NCBI GenBank assembly: GCA_019752115.1
Contig: JAIEMN010000019.1
Location: forward strand, 1 to 64,000
Length of the DNA: 64,000 bases
Origin: Gemmatimonadaceae bacterium
GTDB taxonomy: Bacteria > Gemmatimonadota > Gemmatimonadetes > Gemmatimonadales > Gemmatimonadaceae
Reading direction: 5' to 3'
The position numbers were made by a program, and so were the translations under genes. The notes under the pieces are model-generated. The model was not told where the DNA came from and searched no databases. It worked only from the letters and a program-made list of their open reading frames with translations. How positions within the stretch are numbered: the stretch's first letter is position 1; each line of letters starts with the position of its first letter. Shown here in pieces: positions 45,302 through 54,386 of the stretch.

Positions 45302-48300
45302 TCAGTACCGCACCACCACCTCGCGCTGCTCCGCGGCGACCGGCACGGTGGTCGTCTTGCCTCCCGGGAAGCGCACCCACACCGCGGTCGGTGTGCGCGT
45401 GAGACCGAAGAGCTGCACGGCGCCGTTCTGCGACAGGAAGCCCGACGACGCCTGCACCTCGCGCACCGGCCCCTGCATGTCGCCATACACCACACGCAGC
45501 TGCGTGCCGATGCCATCCGGATTGCTCGCCGGCCCCTGCACGCGTACCCGCAACCCGGGCCTGGCACCGCGATTGAGGAAGAAGCGCGTCGCCGCACCAT
45601 TCTGCGACACGGCCAGATCGAGCCGTCCGTCGCCGTTCATATCGGTGTAGGCCGCGCCGCGCTGGTCGCCATACACGACGAGTCCCGAGCGCTGACCGGC
45701 CATCGGGAGCAGGCCGCCCTTGCCATCGCCGCGCAACAGCAGGCTGCGCCCTTCGTCGTGGCGCGGCACGCCCACCACCGTGGGGAAGAAGTTCTGCGAC
45801 AGGAACAGATCTTCGGCGCCGTCCCCATCGAAGTCGGCAATGGCTGGCGTGAACGACGGCGCCCACTGCGCCTCCGCCGGCAACGGCCGCGCTTCGAAGT
45901 GATCGCCGCGATTGAGGAACAGCAGATGATCGAGCGAGCGAATGCTGAGTGCGCGCGTGTTCGCCGCGTCGGGCCCGAGCACCGTTGGCACGGTCGCCGT
46001 CGCATAGGCCGCAAAGCTCGTGATCCGATCGGTCGCCCCCTTCACCGCCATCCGAACCCGCGCCCAGCTCGCCAGCGGGCGCAGCGCACTGGCCCCGTCC
46101 TGCTGGGCCAGCAGTAACTCGATCTCCCCACCGGCGCCGAACGGCCCGAACGTCACACTCAGCGGCGCCTGCTCGCTCACGTGAAAGCTCGTGTTGCGCC
46201 CCCAGCTCGTGGCCACCAGATCGAGGCGGCCGTCGCCATCCAGGTCGCCGCTGGCGAGACCGTTCCATTCGCTCGTGTACGCCTCGAGCCCCCATGCACT
46301 GGGCGCGGGCGTGAGCCGACCATGGCCGTCGTTGAGCAACAGCACCAGGCTCCCCCAATCGCGCGCGAGCACCAGATCATCGGCGCCATCGCCGTTCACA
46401 TCCGCGAAGAGCGCACTCGACACGAGACCGATCTCGCGCAGCACCGGCATGTTGGTGGTGTCCACCACGAACGCGCCATTCACGTTGCGGAAGAGACCCG
46501 ACGAGGCCGGCACCGGATACGCCATCGGTACGGCTCGCGAGCCCACAAAGAGATCGAGCGCGCCATCGCCATCGACATCGCCCAGCGCGAGCGGACCCGT
46601 ACTGGACGCGTGTGACCCGACAGCGGGTGCGGCGTTGGTCGAGAGCCGCCCGCCGGAGACATCGAGGCGCACCGCCGCCGGCTGCGCGCGCATCAGCGCC
46701 TCATCGCGGAACTCCCACGTGGCCACACCCGCCAGGAGCGATGTGCGCCCACGCTCGGTCATCGCCAGCACGCTGGTATAGTCGGCATTCGCGACCGGTC
46801 CACTCGGCGGCATCGGCGCGAGGCGCCCCTTGTCGTTGCGGAAGATCCCAACGTGCCCGCCCTTCCCGGTGCCCACGATGAGGTCGTCGTCGCCGTCGCG
46901 GTCAATGTCATGCCACGACACGCCGGGACCGAGCTGCGACAGCGCGTTCACGAGCAGGAACTGTCGATCCCAGTCGTCGAACCCGTTCTCGGTGTGGACA
47001 TGCCCACCCAACTGCGCGGTGGCGTCCTCGAAGAGCACCGAATCGGCGGGTACCTGCTCGGCCACGCGCGCCGCGGCCGCCGGTGGCGCACCCTTCTGGG
47101 TGACTTCATACAAGCGGTTCGGCTTCACATGCTCGACCACCGTGCGCCGCCCGTCACGCCACTGAATCTCAAGCGTGCCCTCGCTGCCGGCGCCCATCGC
47201 AAAGCTCTGCGTGTAGTCGCTGTGCGAGAGATAGAGCCCGCCCACACTGATTTCGCGCGTCTGCACCGGCAGGCCGTTCACGCGCAGGGTGAGGCGCGCA
47301 CCCACGGCCCTGGTGTTGGGCGCGTCACCCACGAGGCGCACCGCGAGACGCGGCGCCGTGGCATCGTTGCGCAGCACCAGCGCTGGGGCATCGAGCCGAT
47401 TGATTACCACGTCGAGATCACCGTCACCATCGAGATCGGCGCTGGCCATGCCGTGCGAGATGTCGGCGTCGGTGCCGAAGCGCCACGCGCTGCTGGCGTC
47501 GGCAAAGGTGAGATCGCCGTTGTTGCGGAACGCCACATTGCGCAGCGCGAGGCGCGGGAACTGCCAGCGGATGCGCTGATACGGCACATCCGTGAGACGG
47601 TTCTGCAGCTTCTCCTGCACATCGGCATCCATCACATCCCACAGGTGCCCATTGGCCACCAGGAGATCCGGCCACCCATCGAGATCGACATCCAGAAAGA
47701 GGGTGCCCCAGCTCCAGCCGCTCGCCGCCACACCGGCCGCGTGCGCAAGCTCCGCGAAGGTGCCGTCGCCGCGATTGAGAAAGAGCGAATTGCGCTGCTG
47801 CTGCAGCGGCAGCTCCATCTCGCCGACCTTTTTGGGAAGGGCGGTGTGCGTGGGGAGCTGGGTCTTGAGCCGCGTCGGATCGTTCGCCAGCATGTCGGTC
47901 ACGAACAGATCGAAGCGCCCGTCGCCGTTGATGTCGGCGATATCGTTCCCCATCGACGAGTTGCTCATCTGCCGCAGCGCGCGCCAGTCGGCCAGCTGGA
48001 AGTTGCCGGCGCCGTCGTTCCACCAGAGCTGATCGAGATCTTCGAAGTCGTTGGCCACGTAGAGATCGGGCGCGCCGTCGCCGTTGAAATCGGCAAAGCG
48101 GGCCGACAAGCCGAACGATTCGAACTCCTCGGTATTGGGCGCACCACTCGGCGTGCGAAAGCGGGCCGACGCCATCGGCACCCGGGTGAAGTGCCCGGTG
48201 CCATCGTTCTCGTAGAACTCGTCGGGCTCGGCGCGCTGTGTCATGCGCAGGCCGCCCATGTCGGCGCGCTGCACGAGCTTGTAGTCCTTGCGATGATCCT

Positions 48301-49006
48301 GCACAATCTCGTACTGCTTGGGCGCGATCTCGCGCACCATCTGACTGAACGCGCGCTGCTGCGGCGGAATCGTATCGTCGACGTTGTACGGCTTGTAGTT
48401 CGCGATGAACAGCGACAGCCGTCCATCCCCCTTCACGTCGGCCATGGTGATCGTCGTCGCCCCGCGCCCCACGGTATCGATCCCGAAATCGCGGTGCTCG
48501 GTAAAGCGCCCCTGACCATCGTTCACATAGATCGCGTTCGGGCCGGTGGTGGCCACCACGATCAGGTCGAGATCACCATCTCCGTCGATATCGGCAAACG
48601 CCGAGCCGGTCGCGTGGCGGTCACAGGCGCCCACGCGTGCGAACTTCGTGATGTCCTCGAAGCTCCAGTTGCCGGTGTTGCGATAGAGCGCGCTGCAGCC
48701 GTCAGTGCGGGCGAGAAAGACATCGGGCAGCCCGTCGCCATCCACATCACCCAGCGAGACGCCGCCGCCCTGGCCGAGCTGGCGGTTGTTGAGCAGAATC
48801 TTTTCGCTCGCGGTGTTCTGAAAGCGAATCCCCGTGCTGCGGGGCGCCATGGCGGTGAAGCCCGGCTTGCCCTTGGCCACGGTGAGCGGCTGCCACCGCG
48901 CGGCGCCTTCGGTGGTCCACTCGCCATCCTTGCGGCCACGGCAAGCGGTGGTGAGCACGGCCGTCGCCAACGCGGCGAGCCGTACCGCGCGAGACAGGTT
49001 CCTCAC
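45302..49006 (-). CDS. FG-GAP/VCBS repeat lipoprotein with two ASPIC/UnbV domains
   Basis: The 1234-residue lipoprotein (LAALATAVLTTAC, Cys22) starts with a GTG at 49006 that overlaps the upstream stop (GTGA). It contains many Ca-binding FG-GAP/VCBS motifs, for example DVDGDGLPDVFLA, DIDGDGDLDLIVV, DFNGDGAPDLYVA and DLDGDGDLDVVIN, which likely fold as one or more beta propellers. Two ASPIC/UnbV domains appear: one in the middle (LRVNGLPVQTREISVGGLYL, about 600-665) and one at the C-terminus (VREVQASSGFLSQNGAVQLF to VVVRY). Such CRTAC-like proteins occur with outer-surface enzymes. It is translationally coupled to the vanadium haloperoxidase-like gene and convergent with the plug protein at 44473. 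Confidence 0.9.
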   Translation of the reverse strand: MRNLSRAVRLAALATAVLTTACRGRKDGEWTTEGAARWQPLTVAKGKPGFTAMAPRSTGIRFQNTASEKILLNNRQLGQGGGVSLGDVDGDGLPDVFLARTDGCSALYRNTGNWSFEDITKFARVGACDRHATGSAFADIDGDGDLDLIVVATTGPNAIYVNDGQGRFTEHRDFGIDTVGRGATTITMADVKGDGRLSLFIANYKPYNVDDTIPPQQRAFSQMVREIAPKQYEIVQDHRKDYKLVQRADMGGLRMTQRAEPDEFYENDGTGHFTRVPMASARFRTPSGAPNTEEFESFGLSARFADFNGDGAPDLYVANDFEDLDQLWWNDGAGNFQLADWRALRQMSNSSMGNDIADINGDGRFDLFVTDMLANDPTRLKTQLPTHTALPKKVGEMELPLQQQRNSLFLNRGDGTFAELAHAAGVAASGWSWGTLFLDVDLDGWPDLLVANGHLWDVMDADVQEKLQNRLTDVPYQRIRWQFPRLALRNVAFRNNGDLTFADASSAWRFGTDADISHGMASADLDGDGDLDVVINRLDAPALVLRNDATAPRLAVRLVGDAPNTRAVGARLTLRVNGLPVQTREISVGGLYLSHSDYTQSFAMGAGSEGTLEIQWRDGRRTVVEHVKPNRLYEVTQKGAPPAAAARVAEQVPADSVLFEDATAQLGGHVHTENGFDDWDRQFLLVNALSQLGPGVSWHDIDRDGDDDLIVGTGKGGHVGIFRNDKGRLAPMPPSGPVANADYTSVLAMTERGRTSLLAGVATWEFRDEALMRAQPAAVRLDVSGGRLSTNAAPAVGSHASSTGPLALGDVDGDGALDLFVGSRAVPMAYPVPASSGLFRNVNGAFVVDTTNMPVLREIGLVSSALFADVNGDGADDLVLARDWGSLVLLLNDGHGRLTPAPSAWGLEAYTSEWNGLASGDLDGDGRLDLVATSWGRNTSFHVSEQAPLSVTFGPFGAGGEIELLLAQQDGASALRPLASWARVRMAVKGATDRITSFAAYATATVPTVLGPDAANTRALSIRSLDHLLFLNRGDHFEARPLPAEAQWAPSFTPAIADFDGDGAEDLFLSQNFFPTVVGVPRHDEGRSLLLRGDGKGGLLPMAGQRSGLVVYGDQRGAAYTDMNGDGRLDLAVSQNGAATRFFLNRGARPGLRVRVQGPASNPDGIGTQLRVVYGDMQGPVREVQASSGFLSQNGAVQLFGLTRTPTAVWVRFPGGKTTTVPVAAEQREVVVRY

Positions 49007-50472
49007 GGGGCAGCCTTCGCGCCCAGGCGGGCGGCCACGGCCGCGCCGATGCAGCGCCCCATGCGGAGACCGGCTTCGTTGCTCCACGCGTAATGCAGCC
49101 CGGCGTAAATGCGCGACTGCCCGGCCTCTTCACTCGCCGCGAGGAAGCTCGGGAAGTGGCGCACCGCGTGCCCGATCGAAATGCTCGTGCTGTCGCTGAA
49201 GGGGCCGGCGCCAATGAGGGCGGTGATCGCCGCCGAGGCCGCGCCGGATTGCGTGGAGTGGCCGGAGGGAAATTCGGGGAATGGCGGCGTGGGGATGAGC
49301 GGCTCCCACGTCGGATCGATATGCCGACGAATGAAGGTGCGCGGCCGGAGCGTCATGGTGGCGAACTTCACGCGCCACGCAGCGATGAAGGCGTCGGCCT
49401 GCGCGAGCGCCGTGCCCATCACGAGCCGCACCGCCGCATCCCCGTCGAGATGCCGTTCACTGATCATCTGCGCGGCGATCGACAGCCAGTGCCCCACGGG
49501 GGTGCCCGTCTCACCGGCATTGTCGGCCCAGTAGTACGCGATCTCCTTCTGTTCCGGCGTACGCGCCTGCGTGATGCGATAGGTGTTCGCGTTCTCCCAG
49601 TAGAGGCGCGCGGTGCTGTCGGTGCCGTAATCGGGAGCCGGCCCACTCGGGCAGGTCCCCGTGTCGGTATTCACGAAGCTGCGGAGCTGCCCCCAGAAGG
49701 GCTCGGTGATGCCGGCGATGTTCGCGGCCGGCAGCGTCTTCCCGCCCACGGTCTTCGGCCGGCTCAGGATGAGGCTGCGGTCGCTGGTGTTGGCGGTGCG
49801 CTGCTGGTTGGCCGGGTTGTCGAGCTGGATGACTTCACTCACCGCCGACGTCTGCGTGGTGGCATAGAGCGTCGCCGGCGCATCGTTGATCCAGAGCGAA
49901 TCCCCGGTGGCCGGTGCATAGACCATCGTCCGCGTCTCGGAGAAGTGATCGGTGCGGCTGTACGCCACGAGCGCCCCCCCAATGGCCCGCCCAAGCGAAT
50001 CGGACCGGGCCGCAATCGCGTCGCTCACCCCTTGGGCAGTGCGCGCGGTCCGCAGCGAGTCCGCCAGGCGCCTGAGGGCCGTGCGCGTGGTGGGGAGTGC
50101 TTCCCGCAGCAGGGAATCCAGAACCATCCGCTCGGCGGCCACCGCCACCAGCGTGGGGTCGACATCGCCTGGGGCCGCCGGCGCCGGGAGCGGCGCGAGC
50201 CCCGTCACCACCGTGTGCAGCGGGGTGAGCGCCGGATGGGCCGCCGCCGTGCCGGCGTACAGGGCCATGCTGGCGTACGCCGCGAGGCGCGAGGCCACCG
50301 GCGGCGAAAGGCGTTCCACGCGGATGGTACCGTACAGGGCGTGGACCCACTCCGACACCATGCGGGGGTCCAGATCGGGGGTCGCGGGGCGGCAGCTGGC
50401 CAGCCAGAACGGGGCCGCGCACGCCGCCAGCGTCGCCACGAGGCGACGGGGGGCAACGAGGGGAGCGAACAT
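49003..50472 (-). CDS. Vanadium-dependent haloperoxidase-like PAP2-family lipoprotein
   Basis: The 489-residue protein has a lipoprotein signal ending PFWLASC (Cys27). The C-terminal third holds PAP2/vanadium-peroxidase signatures: KFATMTLRPRTFIRR (oxyanion-binding Lys/Arg region), FPEFPSGHSTQSGAAS (PSGH motif) and SRIYAGLHYAWSNEAG (catalytic His). The N-terminal half is helical, as in vanadium chloroperoxidases. It is likely a secreted or periplasmic enzyme that either oxidises halides or works as an acid phosphatase; the sequence cannot decide which. Its stop overlaps the start of the ASPIC/UnbV gene, so the two are co-translated. It is divergent from the large plug protein at 50542. Confidence 0.9.
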   Translation of the reverse strand: MFAPLVAPRRLVATLAACAAPFWLASCRPATPDLDPRMVSEWVHALYGTIRVERLSPPVASRLAAYASMALYAGTAAAHPALTPLHTVVTGLAPLPAPAAPGDVDPTLVAVAAERMVLDSLLREALPTTRTALRRLADSLRTARTAQGVSDAIAARSDSLGRAIGGALVAYSRTDHFSETRTMVYAPATGDSLWINDAPATLYATTQTSAVSEVIQLDNPANQQRTANTSDRSLILSRPKTVGGKTLPAANIAGITEPFWGQLRSFVNTDTGTCPSGPAPDYGTDSTARLYWENANTYRITQARTPEQKEIAYYWADNAGETGTPVGHWLSIAAQMISERHLDGDAAVRLVMGTALAQADAFIAAWRVKFATMTLRPRTFIRRHIDPTWEPLIPTPPFPEFPSGHSTQSGAASAAITALIGAGPFSDSTSISIGHAVRHFPSFLAASEEAGQSRIYAGLHYAWSNEAGLRMGRCIGAAVAARLGAKAAP

Positions 50473-50541
50473 GCTGTCAATCTGGTCAGGTCTCCCGCGA
50501 GTTGATAGCTTGGGCGAGCCTCCCCACCACAGGTACGCCCC

Positions 50542-53500
50542 GTGATTTTGCGACGCATCCTACCGTCCCTGGTGGTCCTGTTTTCGCTGCTCGCGCCGCA
50601 TGGCGTGCAGGCGCAGCTCTCCGAGGTGCGCGGTACCGTGGTGGACAGCGCCACCGCGGCGCCGGTACCGGCCGCCGTGGTGACCCTCCTCGACGCGAGC
50701 AGCGCCACGCTCGTGCGCACGCTCACCAACGACCGCGGGCAGTATCGCCTCCTCCGCCCGGCTGAAGCGACGCAGATGCGCGTCGTCCGGCTCGGCTTCG
50801 AACCGCAGACCGTGCCGCTCGCGCAAGCCAAGGGGCGCCCCGAAGGTGGGTATACGCTCGACGTCCGTCTCGCCCCGTTCGCGCGCGCCCTGCAGGGCGT
50901 GGACGTCGTGGCGGCGCGCGGATGCGAGCAGCGCGGCAATCAGGGCGCGGCGTTCGTGCTGCTCGACGCCGCGCGCGCCGGGCTCCTCGCCACGGAGGTC
51001 GCGCGGGAGAAGGACCCTCCACGTCTGGTGGTGCTGCGCTTCGAGCGGCTGCTGGATGGCGATGGCATCGAAACGGTGCGTCAGACGGTGCGCGTGGACT
51101 CGTCGGAACAGGCGACCGTCTCCTTCTCGGCCGTACAGACCGCCGCTGACTTTCTCGCGACCGGATTTCGTGGCGGCCGCGCGGGGGACTACATGTTTTT
51201 CAGCCCCGATGCGGGGGTGATTCTCGATGAGCGCTTTCAGGCGGGCTACTGCTTCAGCGTGGCCGCCGCCGACGCCAATCGCGCCACGCAGGTCGGCCTC
51301 CGCTTCACGCCGGCCACGCGGAAGGCGGGGCGCGTGGATATCGACGGCACGCTCTGGATCGACACGGTGGCGCGCGCGCTGAGCGAGATCACGTTCCGCT
51401 ACGTCGGGGTCGAGCCACTCGCCGAAGGGCTGGGCGCCGGCGGGCGCATCGGCTTCCGGTCGTTGCCGAACGGCGTGCCGTTTATCGATCGCTGGCAGCT
51501 GCGGATGGTGGACGCCCCTGCCACCGACCCGGCCGATCCGCGCCCGGGCCCGGCCTTCATCGTGCGCGAAACGGGCGGTGAACTGGCCGAAGCGCGTTGG
51601 CCCGATGGGCGTGTCTGGCACGCCCCGTTGGGGTCGGTGCACATCACGGCGGTGGGCGCCGGCAGTCGCCCGGCCGCGGGGGTCGTGCTGCGGCTGGCCG
51701 GCACCGAGTACCTGGCCACCACCAACGCCGACGGGCGCGCCTCGATGCAGAATCTGCTGCCGGGCCCGTATCGGCTGGTGGTCGATGATCCGTACGTGCG
51801 GAGCATCGGCATGACCATCCCCACCGGAAAGACGTTCACGGCGGTGCGGGGCAGCGCCCTGCTGGCTCGCGTGGAAGTTCAGGGGCCGCTCGTGCTGGCG
51901 CAGTCCGCGTGCAAGCGCACCGACGCCCCCAAGAACAACGAAAGTTGGATTCTGGGCCGAGCCTTCGAAGCCGATGGCAATCCGGCCGCTGATGTGCGCT
52001 GGCAACTGCTGGAAGCCGACAATGGCCGCTGGAAGCCGCGCACCGACATCGGCGTCACCGGCACCGATGGCGTGATCGCGCTCTGTCGCGGGCAGGAGCG
52101 CGGACGCACGGTCGAGCTGACCGTCTGGCGGCCGGGCGCCCGCGACACGGTGCGCGTCCGCAAGGTGCTCGACGGGCCCCTTGAGCTGTTCCCGGCCCGT
52201 CTGCCGTCGGCGCGTCTGGCGCGGAATAGCGGGTCGAGCATCACCATTGCCGGCGTGGTCCGCGACTCGGCGAGCGGCGCCGCGGTGCCCGAGGCGCGCG
52301 TCCACCTGGTCGATACCCCGTTCGAAACGGTCGCCGACGAGGAAGGCCGCTTTGTGCTGGGCGGATTTCCCGCCGGCCGCTATCTCGTGGAGGTGGGAAC
52401 GAAGGCGCTCGATCCACTGGGCATCGTGGCGCGGCGCGACCTCACGCTGCGGGACGGCATGCCATCGCTCACCCTCGGTCCCCCGCAACTCGCCGAATCG
52501 CTGGGCGCAGCGTGTCGCGGCCTGGGCGGCACCGGCTCGAGCCTGATCGTGGGGCGGCTCGCGGCGGCCGGCGATGGCGCCGCGCTGGCCGGCTATCGCG
52601 TCGTCGCCGAGTGGGAGACGGATACCAGCACCCTGCTGCCCACCGACAGCCTCGGGCAGTCTCGCATGGGCGGCTGGATCCGGGCCATCCCCGATCCCAC
52701 CAGTGGGGTCTATCGCCTGTGCGATGCGCCGGTCGGCCGCCGCCTTACGGTGCGCGCCGAGGCGGACACCATGAGCGCCGGTGCGAGCACGCCGCAGACG
52801 CTGGTGCTGGCGCCCAAGGAGCGCGTCGCGCGGCTGGACCTGGCACTGCAGGCCGGCCTGGTGGTCGCGCCCACCTACAGCGGCACGGTGGTGGATTCCG
52901 TGGGCGGCATGCCGGTGGAGGGCGCCGAGGTCACGATCACCGATCTCGGCCGCTCCACGCTCACGAACCGGCGCGGTCAGTTTCGCTTCTCCGGGCTCCC
53001 CACCGGCCCGCATCTCGTCTCGGTGCGCAGCGTGGGGTTTGCGAAGCGCACGGCCACCATCACGCTGCAGAATGCGCGCGCGCTCGATGAGCGCGTATTA
53101 GTGGCGCCGGCGACGGCCCAGAGCCTCGCCGCGGTGGAGATTCGCAGTTCTGGCGTGCCGACCGAGTTCGAGGAGCGGCGCAAGCTGGGGTTGGGCAGCT
53201 ACATCACGCGCCCGCAGCTCGATTCGGCCCGCGGGCAGCGGCTGGGGACCGTGATGGCGATGGTGAAGGGGATGGGCACGGCGCTCTCCAACATGGACGG
53301 TGGCGCGCACGCCTACGTGGTGGGCAAGCGGGCGCCGTCGCACCTGCTGCCGCGTGGCTCGGGGGTGACGGCCGGCCCGGATGGCGCTCGACAGTCGTGC
53401 GGTGTTCGGACCGGCAACATGGCCTACGACAAGGCGAACACCTGCACCTTCACCTTCGACGACATTGCCCAGCAGGGGTACTACTGCCCCACACCAGGCG

Positions 53501-53724
53501 AGCGGGCCCGGGGGATGACGTCCTGTCAGTGTTTCGCGCAGGTGTACCTCGACGACCGCATCATGAACAGCGGGCGGCCGACCGAGCCGTTCGATGTGAA
53601 CACCATCCCGATCGACCAGATTGCCGGTGTCGAGTTCTATCCGTCGCCGTCAAGCACGCCGGCCCGCTACAGCACGCTCAACTCGGTGTGCGGTGTGATG
53701 TTGATCTGGACCCGACGACCATAG
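50542..53724 (+). CDS. Large secreted protein: several carboxypeptidase-regulatory domains plus barrel-less TonB plug
   Basis: The 1060-residue protein starts at a GTG (MILRRILPSLVVLFSLLAPHGVQAQ signal). Carboxypeptidase-regulatory-like domains occur at the N-terminus (SEVRGTVVDSATAAPVPAAVVTLLD), around 570-650 (IAGVVRDSASGAAVPEARVH) and around 775-855 (YSGTVVDSVGGMPVEGAEVTI). A long middle region (about 100-300) contains a cysteine pair and resembles the outer-membrane regulatory proteins of this phylum. The C-terminus has the shared motif: EFEERRKLGLGSYITRPQL, CQCFAQVYLDD, IAGVEFYPS and VCGVMLIWTRRP at the very end. It is the largest of three paralogues and probably heads an operon with the lipoprotein and second plug gene downstream. 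Confidence 0.85.
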   Translation: MILRRILPSLVVLFSLLAPHGVQAQLSEVRGTVVDSATAAPVPAAVVTLLDASSATLVRTLTNDRGQYRLLRPAEATQMRVVRLGFEPQTVPLAQAKGRPEGGYTLDVRLAPFARALQGVDVVAARGCEQRGNQGAAFVLLDAARAGLLATEVAREKDPPRLVVLRFERLLDGDGIETVRQTVRVDSSEQATVSFSAVQTAADFLATGFRGGRAGDYMFFSPDAGVILDERFQAGYCFSVAAADANRATQVGLRFTPATRKAGRVDIDGTLWIDTVARALSEITFRYVGVEPLAEGLGAGGRIGFRSLPNGVPFIDRWQLRMVDAPATDPADPRPGPAFIVRETGGELAEARWPDGRVWHAPLGSVHITAVGAGSRPAAGVVLRLAGTEYLATTNADGRASMQNLLPGPYRLVVDDPYVRSIGMTIPTGKTFTAVRGSALLARVEVQGPLVLAQSACKRTDAPKNNESWILGRAFEADGNPAADVRWQLLEADNGRWKPRTDIGVTGTDGVIALCRGQERGRTVELTVWRPGARDTVRVRKVLDGPLELFPARLPSARLARNSGSSITIAGVVRDSASGAAVPEARVHLVDTPFETVADEEGRFVLGGFPAGRYLVEVGTKALDPLGIVARRDLTLRDGMPSLTLGPPQLAESLGAACRGLGGTGSSLIVGRLAAAGDGAALAGYRVVAEWETDTSTLLPTDSLGQSRMGGWIRAIPDPTSGVYRLCDAPVGRRLTVRAEADTMSAGASTPQTLVLAPKERVARLDLALQAGLVVAPTYSGTVVDSVGGMPVEGAEVTITDLGRSTLTNRRGQFRFSGLPTGPHLVSVRSVGFAKRTATITLQNARALDERVLVAPATAQSLAAVEIRSSGVPTEFEERRKLGLGSYITRPQLDSARGQRLGTVMAMVKGMGTALSNMDGGAHAYVVGKRAPSHLLPRGSGVTAGPDGARQSCGVRTGNMAYDKANTCTFTFDDIAQQGYYCPTPGERARGMTSCQCFAQVYLDDRIMNSGRPTEPFDVNTIPIDQIAGVEFYPSPSSTPARYSTLNSVCGVMLIWTRRP

Positions 53725-53755
53725 TTTTTTGCCACCTTTCTTCTGGAGTGCGTGT

Positions 53756-54358
53756 ATGCGGCCCGTGATCGGTTCTCTTGCCCTGTTGGGGCTGGCAGCG
53801 TTTGCCACGGCGTGCGCGTCGGGCGGCGCCTCGTCGTCGGGCACGGCCTCAAGTGGCGGGGCCGTGGCCCCGGTGCAGACCAGCGGCTCCACGACCCGGT
53901 CCACCACGACCGGCATCGAGGGGGTCGGGCGGCTCACGATCAATCGCACGACGGAAGCCGATGTGGTGACGATCCCCTTCGATGCCGACGCGGTCTTTCG
54001 CATTCTGCCGTCGGTGTATGACTCGCTGGGGATCCAGGTGAACACGGTGGATCCGGCCAAGAAGACGGTGGGCAACTCGGGGTACAAGATCCGGAACCGG
54101 CTGGGCAAGATGCCGCTCAGCATGTACCTCGACTGCGGAGGGAGTTCGCAGATCGGACCGAACGCCGACTCGTATGACGTGTATCTGAGTGTCCTGACGA
54201 CGGTGTCCGCCAACGGCGCGGGTTCGGCCAAGGTGGGCACACTCGTGGACGCCCAGGCTCGGCCGGCCACGTACAACCAGGCCTATAGCCCCTGCTCCTC
54301 CAAGGCGCGCCTGGAAGAGCGGCTCGCCGAGCTGATCACCAAGCGTCTCGCCAAGTAA
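53756..54358 (+). CDS. Small lipoprotein between two plug proteins
   Basis: The 200-residue protein starts at the ATG 53756 (GGAG upstream) and has a lipobox (LLGLAAFATAC, Cys20). The linker is Ser/Gly/Thr-rich. The folded part (about 55-200) contains VVTIPFDADAVFRILPSVYDSLGI and KTVGNSGYKIRNRLGKMPLSMYLDCG, which by pattern resembles BamC-like or similar alpha-beta lipoprotein domains (a helix, then a strand-rich sheet), with two cysteines that could pair. It lies 31 bases after the large plug protein and 28 bases before the next, so it may work with them. Confidence 0.75.
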   Translation: MRPVIGSLALLGLAAFATACASGGASSSGTASSGGAVAPVQTSGSTTRSTTTGIEGVGRLTINRTTEADVVTIPFDADAVFRILPSVYDSLGIQVNTVDPAKKTVGNSGYKIRNRLGKMPLSMYLDCGGSSQIGPNADSYDVYLSVLTTVSANGAGSAKVGTLVDAQARPATYNQAYSPCSSKARLEERLAELITKRLAK

Positions 54359-54386
54359 CGTCACCCGTTTCCCTGCACGAGTCCCC

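Noticed and set aside
46853-49093. 746-codon plus-strand frame opposite the ASPIC/UnbV gene
   Set aside because: Shadow of the VCBS repeats, with no domain resemblance.
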